Assembly: GCA_000320605.2 (NCBI GenBank)
Contig: KB445796.1
Coordinates: forward strand, 132,916 to 196,915
Reading direction: 5' to 3'
Length of the DNA stretch: 64,000 nucleotides
DNA from: Gelatoporia subvermispora B
Taxonomy: Eukaryota > Basidiomycota > Agaricomycetes > Polyporales > Gelatoporiaceae
Under the pieces are notes generated by a model. It saw nothing but the letters and a program-made list of their open reading frames with translations, had not been told where the DNA came from and made no database searches. Position 1 is the first letter of the stretch; the number at the start of each line of letters is the position of its first letter. The translations under genes were made by a program, and so were the position numbers. This document shows, piece after piece, positions 24,217 through 36,230 of this stretch.

Positions 24217-26042
24217 ATGAATTCCGTTGAACCAACTAGACATATTGTCGTGTTCGCTGCCGTCGGTTGGCGCGCACTCAGCGCCGTCATCCATTTGTTG
24301 GGTACGTTCTATCAGTGATCTACATTATAGATTGCAAACTCAACGGCCTTAGGGGTCTCTATCTTGACGCATTTCTTCTCCCGGAGAATCACCTTGCAGG
24401 ACGTGTCTTCGTTCAGTGGCATCCGCAACATCACCTGGCCCCGCCTGCTTGTCCTGACGACATTCTTCCTATCGTGAGTACAGCTGAACGTCCTCACGCC
24501 GTATCTGCTAATATGCCCGTGGCAGCTGGTCATTCCTCTTCTCATGTACGTCGCACAGCGTACTCAGCTGGCATTCACATCTAAGCAGATTTCTCAGCCG
24601 GAGTGGTCATAGGAGGTGTGGGGTTGGAGTATAACCAGGCCTCGTGTACCCTGGGCATCGTCAACTGCATCATATTCTATGCCTCGTCCAAAGTGTCGAT
24701 ATACCTCTTCCTGCGTAAGTTCTGCGTTTCAATACTATCGCTTCGTGTCTCATGTGATTCCGCTCGTCAAGTTGAGAAGGTTCATGTCGTGTGGAGCCTA
24801 AACCCACGGGCGAAGCGATTCCGTTCGCCGATGTATGTCGCATGTCTCACATTCGTGTGTATATACGGCTTAGTGGCCATCTCCCTCATGATCGGTGCGT
24901 TCGTTGGCAATCTTCGCTCGGCCCCTACTAAAACGTCATCAGGGAGGATCGCGCTCCTCCGTCCCGACGGAGCGTGCGTCATTGGCCTCAAGAGAGGGCC
25001 TTCCATCACCCTCCTGGTCTATGATCTGTACGTGCACATCATGCGTCAATGAAACCCATGCTGATCTTCGCGCAGGACGATTAACATACTGTTCACTGCA
25101 CTCTTCCTCTGGCCGATTTATAGGGCCCGATTCCGCAACGCTCGCATACGCAGAGTAGCCGTACGAACAACATGGTGCGTTGCTACATCTGCCGTGAGAA
25201 AGAGGTCTGACATCTGTGGGATAGGGCCGCCGCTGTCGCTCTCACTACGTCTTGCGTAAACATATTGATTCTTACGTTGATGAATGGCAAGCAGTTGGGA
25301 TGGATTTGTCTCACTAGCTGCGGCACCGATGTAGGTATTACGCGCATCGCCCCCTCACCCCTGGCTAAGTTTTGTTCAGGTTTTGATCAACGCCGCCGTG
25401 CTGTTTTGGGTCACTTCAGGCAAGGGCTCTACGACGAATGGACGCCCGCGGCCACCGTCGTTAAGTCTTGGCGATACCGACCGACCGTTCGTTCGGCCGA
25501 TGGAACCACCATCAGCCACGACGACGCTTACATCCTCTGCGCCGGCAACGCCTACCAGCGCGACGCATTTTTGTGTGAGCGACTACAAGAGCGGACCTCA
25601 CGATCTACCAAAACTCGACCTCGAAGCGCAGCTCGACAAGGACTCCATTGATATCGTAGACGTTACAGCATGCGAACGCGGCTGGCGTGCGGGCTATCTC
25701 GGCCACCTCACACACACATTCGGCGCGGTTCGATCAATGCTACGACGCCCAGAAGAACGGCCGGATGTTGATTTCCAGGTACATTCGTACGTATCAAGTC
25801 GCTCGCTCAGACGATGCTGACCAGCCGTCTCGTTGTGCGTCCCGCCGCTGATTTCTTACTTCCCGACGATTCAGATCACCGTCACGACGGAGATCGACAG
25901 CGACCGCGCAAGCATCTGCACGGAACGCGACGGCGACTTCAGCGTTCACACCGGGTCTCCGCCATGGCCCTCCGCGCAGCTACAGGATGACGCGCAGATC
26001 TACGATCATGGCTCTGGACAGCTCCGACGGCTTACCGTTTAA
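24217..26042 (+). CDS. Polytopic membrane protein, basidiomycete orphan family
   Basis: Seven or so hydrophobic segments and a long soluble tail. Joins found: 24217-24301 to 24353 (acceptor CTTAG, giving VIHLLGVSILTHFFSRR), then ..VLTTFFLSWSFLFSYFSAG, GGVGLEYNQASCTLGIVNC, YLFLEKVHVVWSL, LMIGRIALLRPDGACVIGLK, ITLLVYDLTINILFTALFLW, ALTTSCVNILILTLMNGKQL and CGTDVLINAAVLFWVT. Motifs that recur across unnamed basidiomycete membrane proteins as I remember them are EKVHVVWS, the GACVIGL loop, LGWICLTSCGTD and the VLFWVT end of the last segment. The soluble tail is Pro/Thr-rich, then acidic, and the stop is at 26040-26042. The topology (7TM, tail probably cytosolic) is like a receptor, but ligand and partners are unknown and no G-protein-coupling motif is evident. 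The correct first acceptor matters: the nearer AG at 24330 would break the frame. Confidence 0.8.
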
Positions 26043-28325
26043 AGGGGGCCATGAAACCGCTCTGTTTAGACGTAGAAGGTCATGGTCTGGTGCTGACGAT
26101 ACCCGCAGCGAGATCAGTTTGGGAGAAGAACAGACGCATAAATAATTTGTATTACATGTCACGGATTCAAAACATCGCTTGATTGTCCAGAGAGATGGCG
26201 AAGACACTAAGCACCTTTCCACGATCATGACTCCTGGGCAACTGCGATGGTCATGGTGATGCTTGATTTAGACATCGAAGCGCATGGCCCAGCGTTGAAG
26301 ATACTATTAGCGGGACCAAAACTTGAACAGCCAGCAGAGGTACACATCGTTTTATTGTAATTTCATTGATCTCGCTGAACCACTGATTGGCGAGCGGCTC
26401 ATACGAAAGTCGATAAAGGGTGCCATACATTTTGACAGATGCCTACAACAAACGTCACCTGGCTGAGTTGATTGTTTCAGGATCTGTCACAATCGCTGGA
26501 CCTTATTCAAGATGCGCCTTTACCAGCTCACCGCCTCGGTGCACTTGCTATGAAGTGAATGTGCACTGGAACAATTAACCGGGGCTAGACGTTAAGCGGA
26601 AAGTCCGAAGAAATGTCCGGTCCAGAATTAGGAGAAAGCCGGTCCGACTTTGTACATCGTGCGCCCCCTTTGGCACACATGCTGAAATCTTGACGCGCTC
26701 AAAAGCAAAGTGAAGGTTTGCATGGCAGCGTGGTGTTTTTTCGATGCGCGAGATGAAGAGCTACTGAGCTGATACCTTAAGTTGCAGTGGTAAGTACGTG
26801 AGCATGGCCGAGATTTGCTTTCATCGTCCTTGTCCATCAAGGATTCGCTGTCGAAGGACGGGGGAAGCACCGACAAGGACCTGCAGAGTTAATGCTACTG
26901 TCGAGATATACCTCAATAGCTTTATCTATCAGGATATGATCAACAAGAACATCTGTCAAAGCATTTAGCACGTTGATAGTCGCCAGCAACTGTTCGGTCT
27001 TTGGCTAGTTTGCAATAGGCGTCATCTTATATGTACCTAGCTCCCAGATGTGCTTTCGCTTCTGCTGATCAATATTACGTGCCAGTTTGTGTCATCTGGA
27101 CACGAAAACGCAGAATTGGCTCGAAGTCTGATGTTTTGCAGCGCTGCATCGCGAGTAGCGTGCGTACGCGCCGTCTTTGTGCCGCCCGGACAGCAGCGCC
27201 GTGATGCTCTCACATAGGATGCTCCCACAGAGATAGATTGATGAGCGCTTGTTCAATTAACAAGTGACAGTGGCGTGAGGCGTTCCGCATGCACTGCCCT
27301 GGTCTCTCGCGCGGTACGATCTCGCGTTTGGACCCTCTGACATGCTACCATGATCTATCACAAAACCGAAGTTGTCTTCAATACGGGTGGCGTAAGTACC
27401 TGTCGCGAAAGATACAAGTAGTTGGCTCACGGGTTCCGAGCGCCGCATCTGTGCCGAGGACCCGGGATTTTCATCGAATATGTGGCTATGAAGGCCGCAA
27501 GTAACGCGACGATATATGCGAACTTGCGAAGGACGGTAGCGAGGGCTGATTGCCTATGAAACAAAGTCGTACAACATACATCAATGTCCTGCGATGTTCC
27601 AAGGTGGAACTCTCTACTTTACAATGAGCCCGATGCCTTGCAAACAACGTGCCCGGGAACATCGCCCCACCCATTGCCTCTGCTGCGCTTAGCGGCCCAC
27701 CACTAGTCAGCAGATTGTACTTAGATCTTTGGAACCCCGTGAACTCCGATATGCGTGTTTTTCGCGATGGGGTACGTCCTCCATTATGAGAACAGCTTTA
27801 AGATTCCTTACCTCTGTGCGAGTCTATGATTGTGCGACTGCCGATGCAAATGGTGAACTACCCCAACAATTCAGCTGCGCCCTATCTGCAGAAGCACCTG
27901 ACTGAGCAGGATGGCAGTGATATATGAAATGAGCGGGGTAAGCTTCGCAGCACCATGACCTGGAGAACGATCTCCGAGCGCATCGTATGCCAACTCATGG
28001 GAGATTCTTTGACTTATAGACTCTTACTATGGTAGTGTGGCCACCCAATGCACTAACTTTCCCTCGCGCATGCCACATACGGGGTGGTGACAACGCGCAC
28101 ATGAGACCACTTGTCCGGAAGGGGAATGTGTGAGCGCATATCTCACATCCGGCAACAGATAGATGGCCGGAGCTGTATGAGGTGTATGAGTCGCCATGCC
28201 CAAGGCACCTATCGTAGGATTCAGTCTCGTCCTCTCCCGTTCGTGCTGTTCGGCGCCCTCTGGTCTGAAATCGAAAGATTCTGCACCGAGCGGCGAGCGT
28301 AGAAGAGCTTGTTATTACGTGCACT
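26043..28325. other. 2.3-kb intergenic stretch, possibly with gene remnants
   Basis: No gene is called. Minus-strand readings around 27870-27990 (a hydrophobic PLISYITAILLSQVLL) and 27640-27700 (GGPLSAAEAMGGAMFPG) look more protein-like than the rest and could be remnants of a membrane-protein gene, but stops interrupt them and no joins restore a chain. Confidence 0.4.
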
Positions 28326-28812
28326 TCAGTAACCGTAATCACCCTCCTCGAAATCGTAAACGATAACATCCTCGACAATTTCCATGATAGACATCTGCAA
28401 GCACATCAATTATCAGCTTGCGTTGAAGCATACCCAGCTTACCTTGTACGCGACGTGCTTCGGGTCGGGGATAAACTCGTCACGAGTTTGAACGCTCTAC
28501 ATACAAGGAACAATGATCAGAGATCAGTCAGCACTATATAGGATTGAATAATTACCTTGAACTGGACGGTAAAGACGACATCGAAGCCCTTGTCAACGCC
28601 TTCGGGGTTGTTATTACGTCCGCCTGCGACGAGACGATAAGGCGTATGGAGAGGTTCATGTCGTGTCCATGCAACATACCCCTGGGTCCGTAATTGACCA
28701 TGTGTGTGTTCTCTTCATACAACTTAATCAAGCCATCCAGAGCTGCACGCTTTTGCTCGTTCGTAGTACCAGGTTTGTACTTGAATGCGGCGAAACGGGT
28801 GACGGGGCCCAT
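28326..28812 (-). CDS. Small Dabb-domain (stress-responsive alpha/beta barrel) protein
   Basis: Four exons (28812-28680, 28623-28556, 28496-28443, 28394-28326) give 107 residues, the full size of a single Dabb (dimeric alpha-beta barrel) domain. The protein starts MGPVTRFAAFKYKPGT, with the first strand and His-lacking variant of the usual V..HIV.FKFK motif. It continues with a helix (EQKRAALDGLIKLYEEN), then NPEGVDKGFDVVFTVQFK (the second strand) and a DEFIPDPKHVAYK stretch typical of the family, and ends with the strand MEIVEDVIVYDFEEGDYGY. The fold acts as a homodimer. Members include stress proteins and a few cyclases, so function here is open. A minus-strand TATATAA at 29147-29153 lies about 335 bp upstream, further than usual. 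Confidence 0.88.
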
Positions 28813-30325
28813 TATGATGTATTCGGTGTTGTTAGGGAGGGGTGAGAGTGCTGGTGATACGAGTGTCTGCTACCAGACCATCCTGTATATGTGCGTACGG
28901 CGCGCAGGTCCGAACTCGCTATCGGATTCATGCAGGGGAGAGCACGGCCGGCATCTCTCGGCAAGTTGACGTATCTGGACAAAAGCTTCCATATCTGTTT
29001 TCCGGTGATCGAAACATTTTGTCCAACATGGAAGCTGGACGGTTAGATCCAGTCATTCAATATTCAATATTCAGTGAAAGAGCTTCAGGTTTTGGGTCAG
29101 CACTCTTCTTGGGGGCCATAATCCATTCGAACAATTTGCAGCTCGGCTTATATACCCATCACGGAAAGGTACTGGTTCAAACTTGCGTTAGCTTATTATC
29201 TGACGAACTGCACAAACGGAGCACACCATCCAAATCCCCACTGGTGGAACACTACTGTGTCTTTAACTCGCTTGTTACTCTCCACGACCCACCTATTGCA
29301 CTATTTGTACTGAGATACTGAGGGCAGGGTATATTCGGAGCATTATCGCGTGATAAACTCCGCTCGGCCTTCTCCGAGGTCTGGTTGCCCTCGAGGTTCG
29401 TGGCCAGTCGCTGGACCGCATTGATCCACTGACGCCTCGAGACATACAGTGTGTCCGCCTCCGTGATCTCGTTGTGTGGCGCATCTGTAAGGTTGTCACT
29501 CCTGCATGCTGCGGTGGACCGTCACAGTGTCCACCATCAACATACAAAGCCTCCTTACTCACTCTCGGTCGGCTGACTGTCTGGTCTGGTCGTGAGGAAT
29601 CAGTGATCCTGGTTCCTGAGCACTGACGAGTGGAACGTAGGCGTGCTTCAGTTCACCCTGTTCATCTGTGCGGCTCTCAACGGCGGCAAACAATCAACGC
29701 ATGTACCTTAGCGTTATGTTGTTCTCTCAAGCACTACCGTACTAGACAACTCCGATGCACTGCTTGCCAAAGGATGGTCCCGGGTTCCGTCCGCTGCAAG
29801 ACATAATCTTTGTCATATGTCACGGCGCTCCAAAAGAGAGCTAGGCTTTGGGCTCTCCTTTTCATAGGGCACTAGTAGAAAACAATCAATACCTCAACTG
29901 TGCGACCTTATTCTGGACATGTGCGTGTTCTGTGACCGGTTCAGTGCTCTAACGAAACAGCATGCAAAGAACATACTCACAAGAGTTTCGATACGTGGCC
30001 GCAGAGTTACTGACGCCTTCGCCCTATCTCCGCTTGGTGATGGCGTGCCTAGGGGTACTTGACTTTGGTGTGGGTTCTGAAAGCCGGACTCTATGTGCGA
30101 TCATGATACCTGCAAACATGTGTGTGATAACGTGCGAGATCGCAGCGACTACCTCGTGAATTGAAATGGTTCATGATGTTTCACGATTTCACGCTAACTG
30201 TCATTGTGAGACTCATTGCCACCATAACTAATTATATAGCGCCATCCTCCGAGTATACACGCATCCCAGCTCTCCGCGTCACGGGCATTGACCCTTCGCG
30301 AAGTACCGCAAAATCGCAAGGAAAC
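28813..30325. other. Divergent intergenic region
   Basis: 1.5 kb between the Dabb gene and the DUF6534-type gene. It contains a plus-strand TATA-like ATTATATAGC at 30231-30240, about 90 bp before the latter's start. Other frames are not recognised. Confidence 0.5.
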
Positions 30326-32011
30326 ATGGGTGCCTTCGATTTAATGTGTGCAACCACCACTCTGCCTCTTATGACCATCCCGTAATCATCTCCGCAGCCT
30401 CGGCCCTATATTGATGGGTACGATAGTCAACACCTTCCTGATGGGCGTCATGCTAGTTCAGTGCTACGTGTACTTTATGTAAGTGGATACTTCAACATAT
30501 TTGCAACGCCCTTGCTGAGGTCTGTTACTAGGAGGTTTAATGGGTAAGTGCATGTGCATGGACTATGGCACCTTCTGATGAGCGGTACATAGCGACAAAT
30601 GGTGGATGAAGCCAATGGTATGTGTCCCCCGCTTATTCCAGTACCGAATACTGATAATTACCGGTATAGGTGTGGTTCCTGTTGTTCATGGACACGCTGA
30701 GCTCGTGCCTCTATATTTATATGTCATACGCCTACCTGGTGACAAACTTCGGTGAGAGTTGTCAGGGGATATCATACAGCCTTTGGATAACGTAGATAAC
30801 AGGCAACATACCCGCCATTGAAGTGGCTAACGCCGGTGAGTCAAATCCAACAACTCGGTAGTAGCTTCGAATGATGCTCACACAACTGTAATGTGCTTCC
30901 GGCCCTAGGGGTCCTTCCGTGTGAGATGCACTATAATTTCTATGCATAATCGATCGATTGACACATTTTGTTATAACAGATCCCCTGTTGACGGTGCGTA
31001 CATGACGACTGATCGAGATGTTTAAGGCTAAATTACAGTCAGGGGATCACGGCCTTAGTTGTGTAAGACATTCATTCAGACTGGCTACAGTCATCACTGA
31101 TGAACTGACTCAGCCAGTTTTACTTCGCGTGGAGGGTCAAATTGTTGATACGAAGCCCATTACTGACCTATTCCATCGTTATTCTATCTTGCGTCCAGAT
31201 GCGTAAGAGTCTCTACGATTACTGCATGAAAATGTCCTCAGCGCTGACTGAATGTAGTCGCCAGCCTTGGGACAACGATCGGGGGAGTAATTGTCAAAGA
31301 TTTTGCTTCCCTTATCAAGGTCAAACAGATTTCGCTTGTTTGGCTGTTTGGCTCCGTCGTCACGGACACAATCATCACTGTCTCACTGGTGTGGTATCTG
31401 GTAAGTTGTTGCATAACGTGTGTGCGCTGTTTATCACTGCCATTCTATCTCAGAGACGAAACCGGACGGGGTTTTCTAATCACCTTACGGATAGGCTCAT
31501 TCGATGTATGATGTTGCATAATGTTTCTGTAATCTGCACGTTCACCTCATTCATTATACGCAGTGATCCTCCAGACCGGACTTCTCACTACTACGTGCGC
31601 TTTGGGTGTGGTCATTGCATATCTGGTCTCGGTACGATCTCCTTATCTCTCGCTACACAATCTAACATTTCTGCCGTATAGGAATCAACCGTGTATGTCT
31701 ATCAGCATGTTGAGCGTGAAATTGGGCCTGTTCTCACTAACGCGTGTTACGGATAGGCACCTGGCGTTCGGCGTCCCTCTCTCTAAGCTATATACGAATT
31801 CCTTGATGTCGTCTCTCAATGCACGAAAGGGGTGGAACCCCGACGATTTCACCAGAGCCAGTACTTTCACCACCCGTTCCGCCCCGGTGAAAACTGAGGT
31901 GAGCATCCTTGACTGCACAAGCATAACATTTGATCAACTGAATGATGTGATCAACAGGTTCGAATGACCACAGTGCGTGTCCCAGCATTTAGGTTGCTTG
32001 AACCGTTCTAA
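30326..32011 (+). CDS. DUF6534-type seven-helix membrane protein, possible frameshift
   Basis: Basidiomycete family of unknown function. The start MGAFDL is typical. Short exons join as MGAFDLILGPILMGTIV, FLMGVMLVQCYVYFMRFNGD, KWWMKPMVWFLLFMDTLSSC, YIYMSYAYLVTNFGN, IPAIEVANADPLLT, then LITDELTQ and FYFAWRVKLLIRSPLL, SIVILSCVQMLASLGTTIGG, QISLVWLFGSVVTDTIITVS, RRNRTGFSNHLTDRLIR, ILQTGLLTTTCALGVVIAYL, and a tail with FGVPLSKLYTNSLMSSLNAR. One weak spot: around 31105-31120, the reading ending in ..ELTQ and the reading starting FYFAWRV are in different frames. They are separated by CCAG, and no splice pair of normal length reconciles them, so the gene may be broken or have an unusual exon there. 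The sequence on both sides otherwise looks under coding constraint. The last exon ends at the TAA at 32009-32011. Confidence 0.72.
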
Positions 32012-32644
32012 TTTGTTCGGCACCAGTTTGTGGAGAGCGATACCGTCCATGAAGGTCTCCAATTGACACCTATCAAGCAGAAGAACCTCGAGGGCAATTT
32101 CTCCACAAATGTGACCATCATGGCCTAGTGATGATATTCGGTGTTTGCTTATCGAGTCGGGGTGACATTCACAATTGAAGTGTCAGAACAATGTGGTTAA
32201 ATTTGGCGTTCTGCGGGGTACACTTCGAGGAGAACATGAGTCGTAATATAGCTTCCAGTGCAATCTGAGATTCCGTAATGAGAGCAAGCGCAGTACACAA
32301 TGCGTCGTCATTGGCGCGTGTCATACCGAGGCAAGTGTCTGCTGCACAGTAGCACGATTGAGCGGTCTGAAAGCAGGAAAAACAGCCCAAAACTAATGTG
32401 ATGTTCACTTGATGCGTATTGAGCTATATTCGCCAAATGGATGATTCATGAACATCACTACGTTGCACGCGTAGACTGAGTTTTCTCAGAACCAAACTAA
32501 AATATCACGCCTCCAGATGCTGCTGCCGAAACCCGAAGCATTCCTACTGCTAACTTAATATACGCACCTATCATCCCGCTACTGATCTTCGAGAACATGA
32601 TCGGATACCGGAAACCTTGCACTTCGCTACCTACAGAGAACATA
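32012..32644. other. Convergent 3' region
   Basis: 633 bp between the stop codons of the DUF6534-type gene and the P450 on the opposite strand. No gene seen. Confidence 0.6.
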
Positions 32645-34994
32645 TCATGTAAATCCGGAAATAGCAGTCACCTCCAGCGGCATTTGAACTCCTAGATTCA
32701 TCTTGTTCCGGATCATAGGCACCATCAATCCAGCTGGAACGCGTTGTATTTCGGGTTTATCTTCGGGGATCGCAAACTTGAAATTCTCGAGGAGCTCTAC
32801 CAGAATTGCCTGCATTTCTAGGATGCTGTACCAAAAGAAGAGAGTTAGAGAGTGAGGCGCGAGACCACTGTTAGACGTACGAGAACCGCCATCTGCCAAG
32901 CGAAACATGGTGTCAGCTAACTGCTGTTGTGTATGGCGATGACTGTTGTATACACATACCCAATACATCCTCGAAGGCCTCCGCTGAATGTCATCCTGAC
33001 AGCGCACGTAGGCATCATCTGAAGCCGCAGTTGTTTACAACACTCACAGATTTGCAAATACCCCCACTGTTATCTGACCCGTTTTCGTCTCCAGGAAGCG
33101 CGCAGGGTTGAATTCATGTGCATCATCCCCCCATACCTCTTTCAACCGGTTGTAGCCACAGACGGAGGCATTGATATACTGCCCCTTACTGACGGGTATC
33201 TCAGAGATCAGTTCGCCAGTCGTCGATACGATGGGCTGTGACAGAGGAATAACGTCTTCGCGCTCCGCAACTCGCACAAGCATATGCACAATACCATGGA
33301 AACGCAATGACTCCTGCGAGACGTCAGTTGCATTTTGTTTTGATAGCCGGTGTTTTGGGGAAGAAGTACCTTCATAGCTGCGATGACATTCGCCATGGCA
33401 TCATAGTCTGCTACGGAGAAGTCCGAGTCCCCGCGTGTGGTGACGCGATCACGGATGCAGCCAATTTCTTCACGGAGTTTGTCCTGCCACTCGGGGTGCT
33501 TGGAGAGCTCCCATAGTAACCATGTCATAGATGACGCTGTTGTCTCATGGCCTGTCGTGCGTTTAGTTCAGGGTCGAGTTGACGATCTATATTGGCATAC
33601 CTGCGAGCAGGAAAGTTCCCATTTGAGCGATCATTTCCTTCATGTTGAGACGAGAACGAGGATCCTCGGATGCGTTTGCCTTGACTGCATAGATATTAAT
33701 GGCAAAGGTTGGACGCACATCCAATGGAGGCTTACTTAGGATGCTCATGATATCTTTCTTATTATCCGCCTTTCCAGACAGGCAGCTCTCGGTCTTCTCG
33801 GCCACTAACTCAGCTGAGACTCGATTTATTATCTTGACCGTTCGCCGGAAGCGCGTCGATTCGCGTGTTGGGAGGTAATCAATGCAGCGCAACACGATTT
33901 CTGGGAGGAACTTCCAAGTCGAACGGAATAGCATCGTTGCCCCAGACGTGAAGAGTAGAGAATCCGCGCTGATGGAAATCCTGAGATTCATCGATTACCG
34001 TGTGAACCGGAGTATGACGTACAACATGTTATGATAGGCCGCCATCACTTCATTCTTCGAATCATCCAATGCTCCACAATCGTAATCAAATGCGGCTGAA
34101 TGTACGCATGACAGGTAAGCCTGAGTGTGACAAAGCGAAATTCGGATTGACGATACCTTCACCGATGACATCTAGTGTTGTCCTCGCCAGCCAGCTTTGA
34201 ACATTGATAGTACGTTCGGATCCCGAGTTAGCAGACTGCAGGATTTGTTTCCACTTCTCTGACAACTGGGAATATTTGCTGAGTACATCTCGTTGCTGAA
34301 CGATGAACGGAAGGCCTTACCTTCACAGCCGAACGACGAAATACAGGGATGAATGAACGTAGTTGAGAGGCAGTGAATGCAGGGTTCATGATTTTTCTGT
34401 GACGAGCGTGGTCCTGGCCTATTGGTACAGGATGTTTTGAGCATCACCATGCGAACAAAAGGGCATATGAAGACCTTCAGCGTGGAGGATGCCCTCCCCC
34501 GTTATCTGCCTTGTGAGCTGTCTCGACTCTACTGGCTTGGGGTAATGATATCCCGACTTGTGGAAGATGTGCTGTAAGGCCTAAGGGTGCTGGTTAGGTG
34601 AAATATGGCAGATTTGTACTTCGAAGACATGCCTTAGCATCCGCCAGGTGCAACACATCGCGCTATCACACGGATTGATTATCAATACAACCCAAAGAAA
34701 GAGCTTCTTGACCTACACCCCAACACCCCTTCGTGCGCCAAGCAGTGCCGAACTCCTTGATTCTGGCGAAGTCGTAATCTCCGACCTGATCCTCGTGGGA
34801 CTGAGATATGGTGTGCCCTGCATCGTTTCAACAAAGCCATTTTAGCCGAACCAACATACTGAGTACTCACCATACAACCAACTTGGGGACGGTGGCCCTC
34901 TGATGTGCCTGATTGAACGGCGGTTCACATATCGATGCGTCAAGACAACAGCTACCGCGACAAATAGAACGTAAGCAACCAGCACTTGGTCCAT
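32645..34994 (-). CDS. Cytochrome P450 of a second family (CYP5035/5037-like)
   Basis: A monooxygenase clearly distinct from the four-gene array. The start at 34994 reads MDQVLVAYVLFVAVAVVLTH, a membrane anchor, then HIRGPPSPSWLYG. The chain continues over many exons: QVGDYDFARIKEFGTAWRTK, GQDHARHRKIMNPAFTASQL, WLARTTLDVIGEAAFDYDCG, I-helix AGHETT, WLLWELSKHPEWQDKLREE, ESLRFHG (ExxR), FNPARF, and heme loop FSGGLRGCIG with Cys ligand followed by WRFSILEMQAILVELLENF. It ends VTAISGFT. A minus-strand TATATAA at 35091-35097 is about 97 bp before the start. The FSGG(L/V)RGCIG loop and PPSPSW opening suggest the basidiomycete CYP5035/CYP5037 group; that assignment is from memory. No disruption was seen. 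Substrate unknown. Confidence 0.88.
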
Positions 34995-36230
34995 TCTCTG
35001 CACAAGCTCTCCGAAGCCGGGGAGTGAAGGTCGGGATGACGGGTTGCCTGACAGCTGTGCAGAGCAGTTTGTGCGGAAGACAATGGGTTATTATATACTG
35101 TTCTGTCGAAAAGCCATCCTGGGATTGGGCAACATGGCACGCCGGGGAATCAGATCTCATCCTGTGAATCTTCCTTCTGATCTGCGAGTTCTGGACGCGG
35201 GAGCCGCTGAACCTGTTCCCACGGGTATGAGAGCAAAGAAGCGAAGGATTCAGCTTAAGACGATGTCTGTCCATTAACTTGGTAACATACACCTGCTCAT
35301 AGACAATGTCGAAATTGGAGATGTCGCTGGGCATATGTACTTCTCTGAACGGTTGATTCGACGATAGATAATTGGCCGGAATAAACCCAGAAAGTTATGC
35401 TGGTCTGTAGCCTCGGTTAGCGATAGTAACGGCGAAGAGTGGAGCCTACCAGGCATACCGGATGAGGCAGGCCGGCCGTCTCCGGGGTAGAGACAGCTCT
35501 CTTATTCTGCGTAAGCCGTAACACGCACTGGGCGCCGAAAGCACCGAGGCTACGACGGATGCACTCGAGTCTCTGCCCAGTCTTTCGAACTTCGGGCTCC
35601 GTTACTCGTAAAAGCTATTTGTAGACAGGAAGCGCGCGTGTGCTGCATATGCAATCAGTTCCGTGTCTGATGCAAACGCTCATCTTGAGGTTTACTTGTC
35701 TCAAGGTTCACGTAGGTCAGGCTCCCGTTGTCGCAATTTTGACACATCGGACATCTATCGCAATGATCTACATTGCCGCACAGAATGAGGCAATGGCGCC
35801 ATGCGCCGTGCTGAGCTCAAGATGCGACTGTAGACATTGAATTCCTAACATCTGAATCTGGTGCGAAAGATTCAGCGCCGAAGATGTACGATTCTCACCG
35901 TGATCTGCGTCGCCAGTGGCTTTCTGATTAATTTTGTGAGATTGTGCTGGATGGCACTGTGAAGCATGAAATAACCAACGACTTCATGAACTTCACTGCT
36001 CTACCACCCGAAGCGGCAATTGCCGTATCTCATATCTCAACTTCAGAATGGGATAGGGTCAGACGTCCTGCGACACAAGCGCGCAAGGCTGATGCACAGC
36101 ATCGAGACAGAGATAGATGCTGTTATGCAATCCGATGACTTACGGTTAATTATACAGATTCCATGCTACAGATTCCAAGTTCTGAATTCCAGATTCCAGG
36201 CCTTCCCAATACCAACTCATCCGCCATACG
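34995..36230. other. Intergenic upstream of the second-family P450
   Basis: 1.24 kb with the P450 promoter and the 3' flank of the ELL-like gene. No recognisable gene. A purine/pyrimidine-biased patch (ATTCCA-type repeats at about 36155-36205) is visible. Confidence 0.5.

Noticed and set aside
24302..24352. Frame break after the first exon of the 24217 membrane gene
   Set aside because: Using the nearest AG at 24330 gives a wrong frame, but the AG at 24352 gives VIHLLGVSILTHFF in frame, so there is no break.
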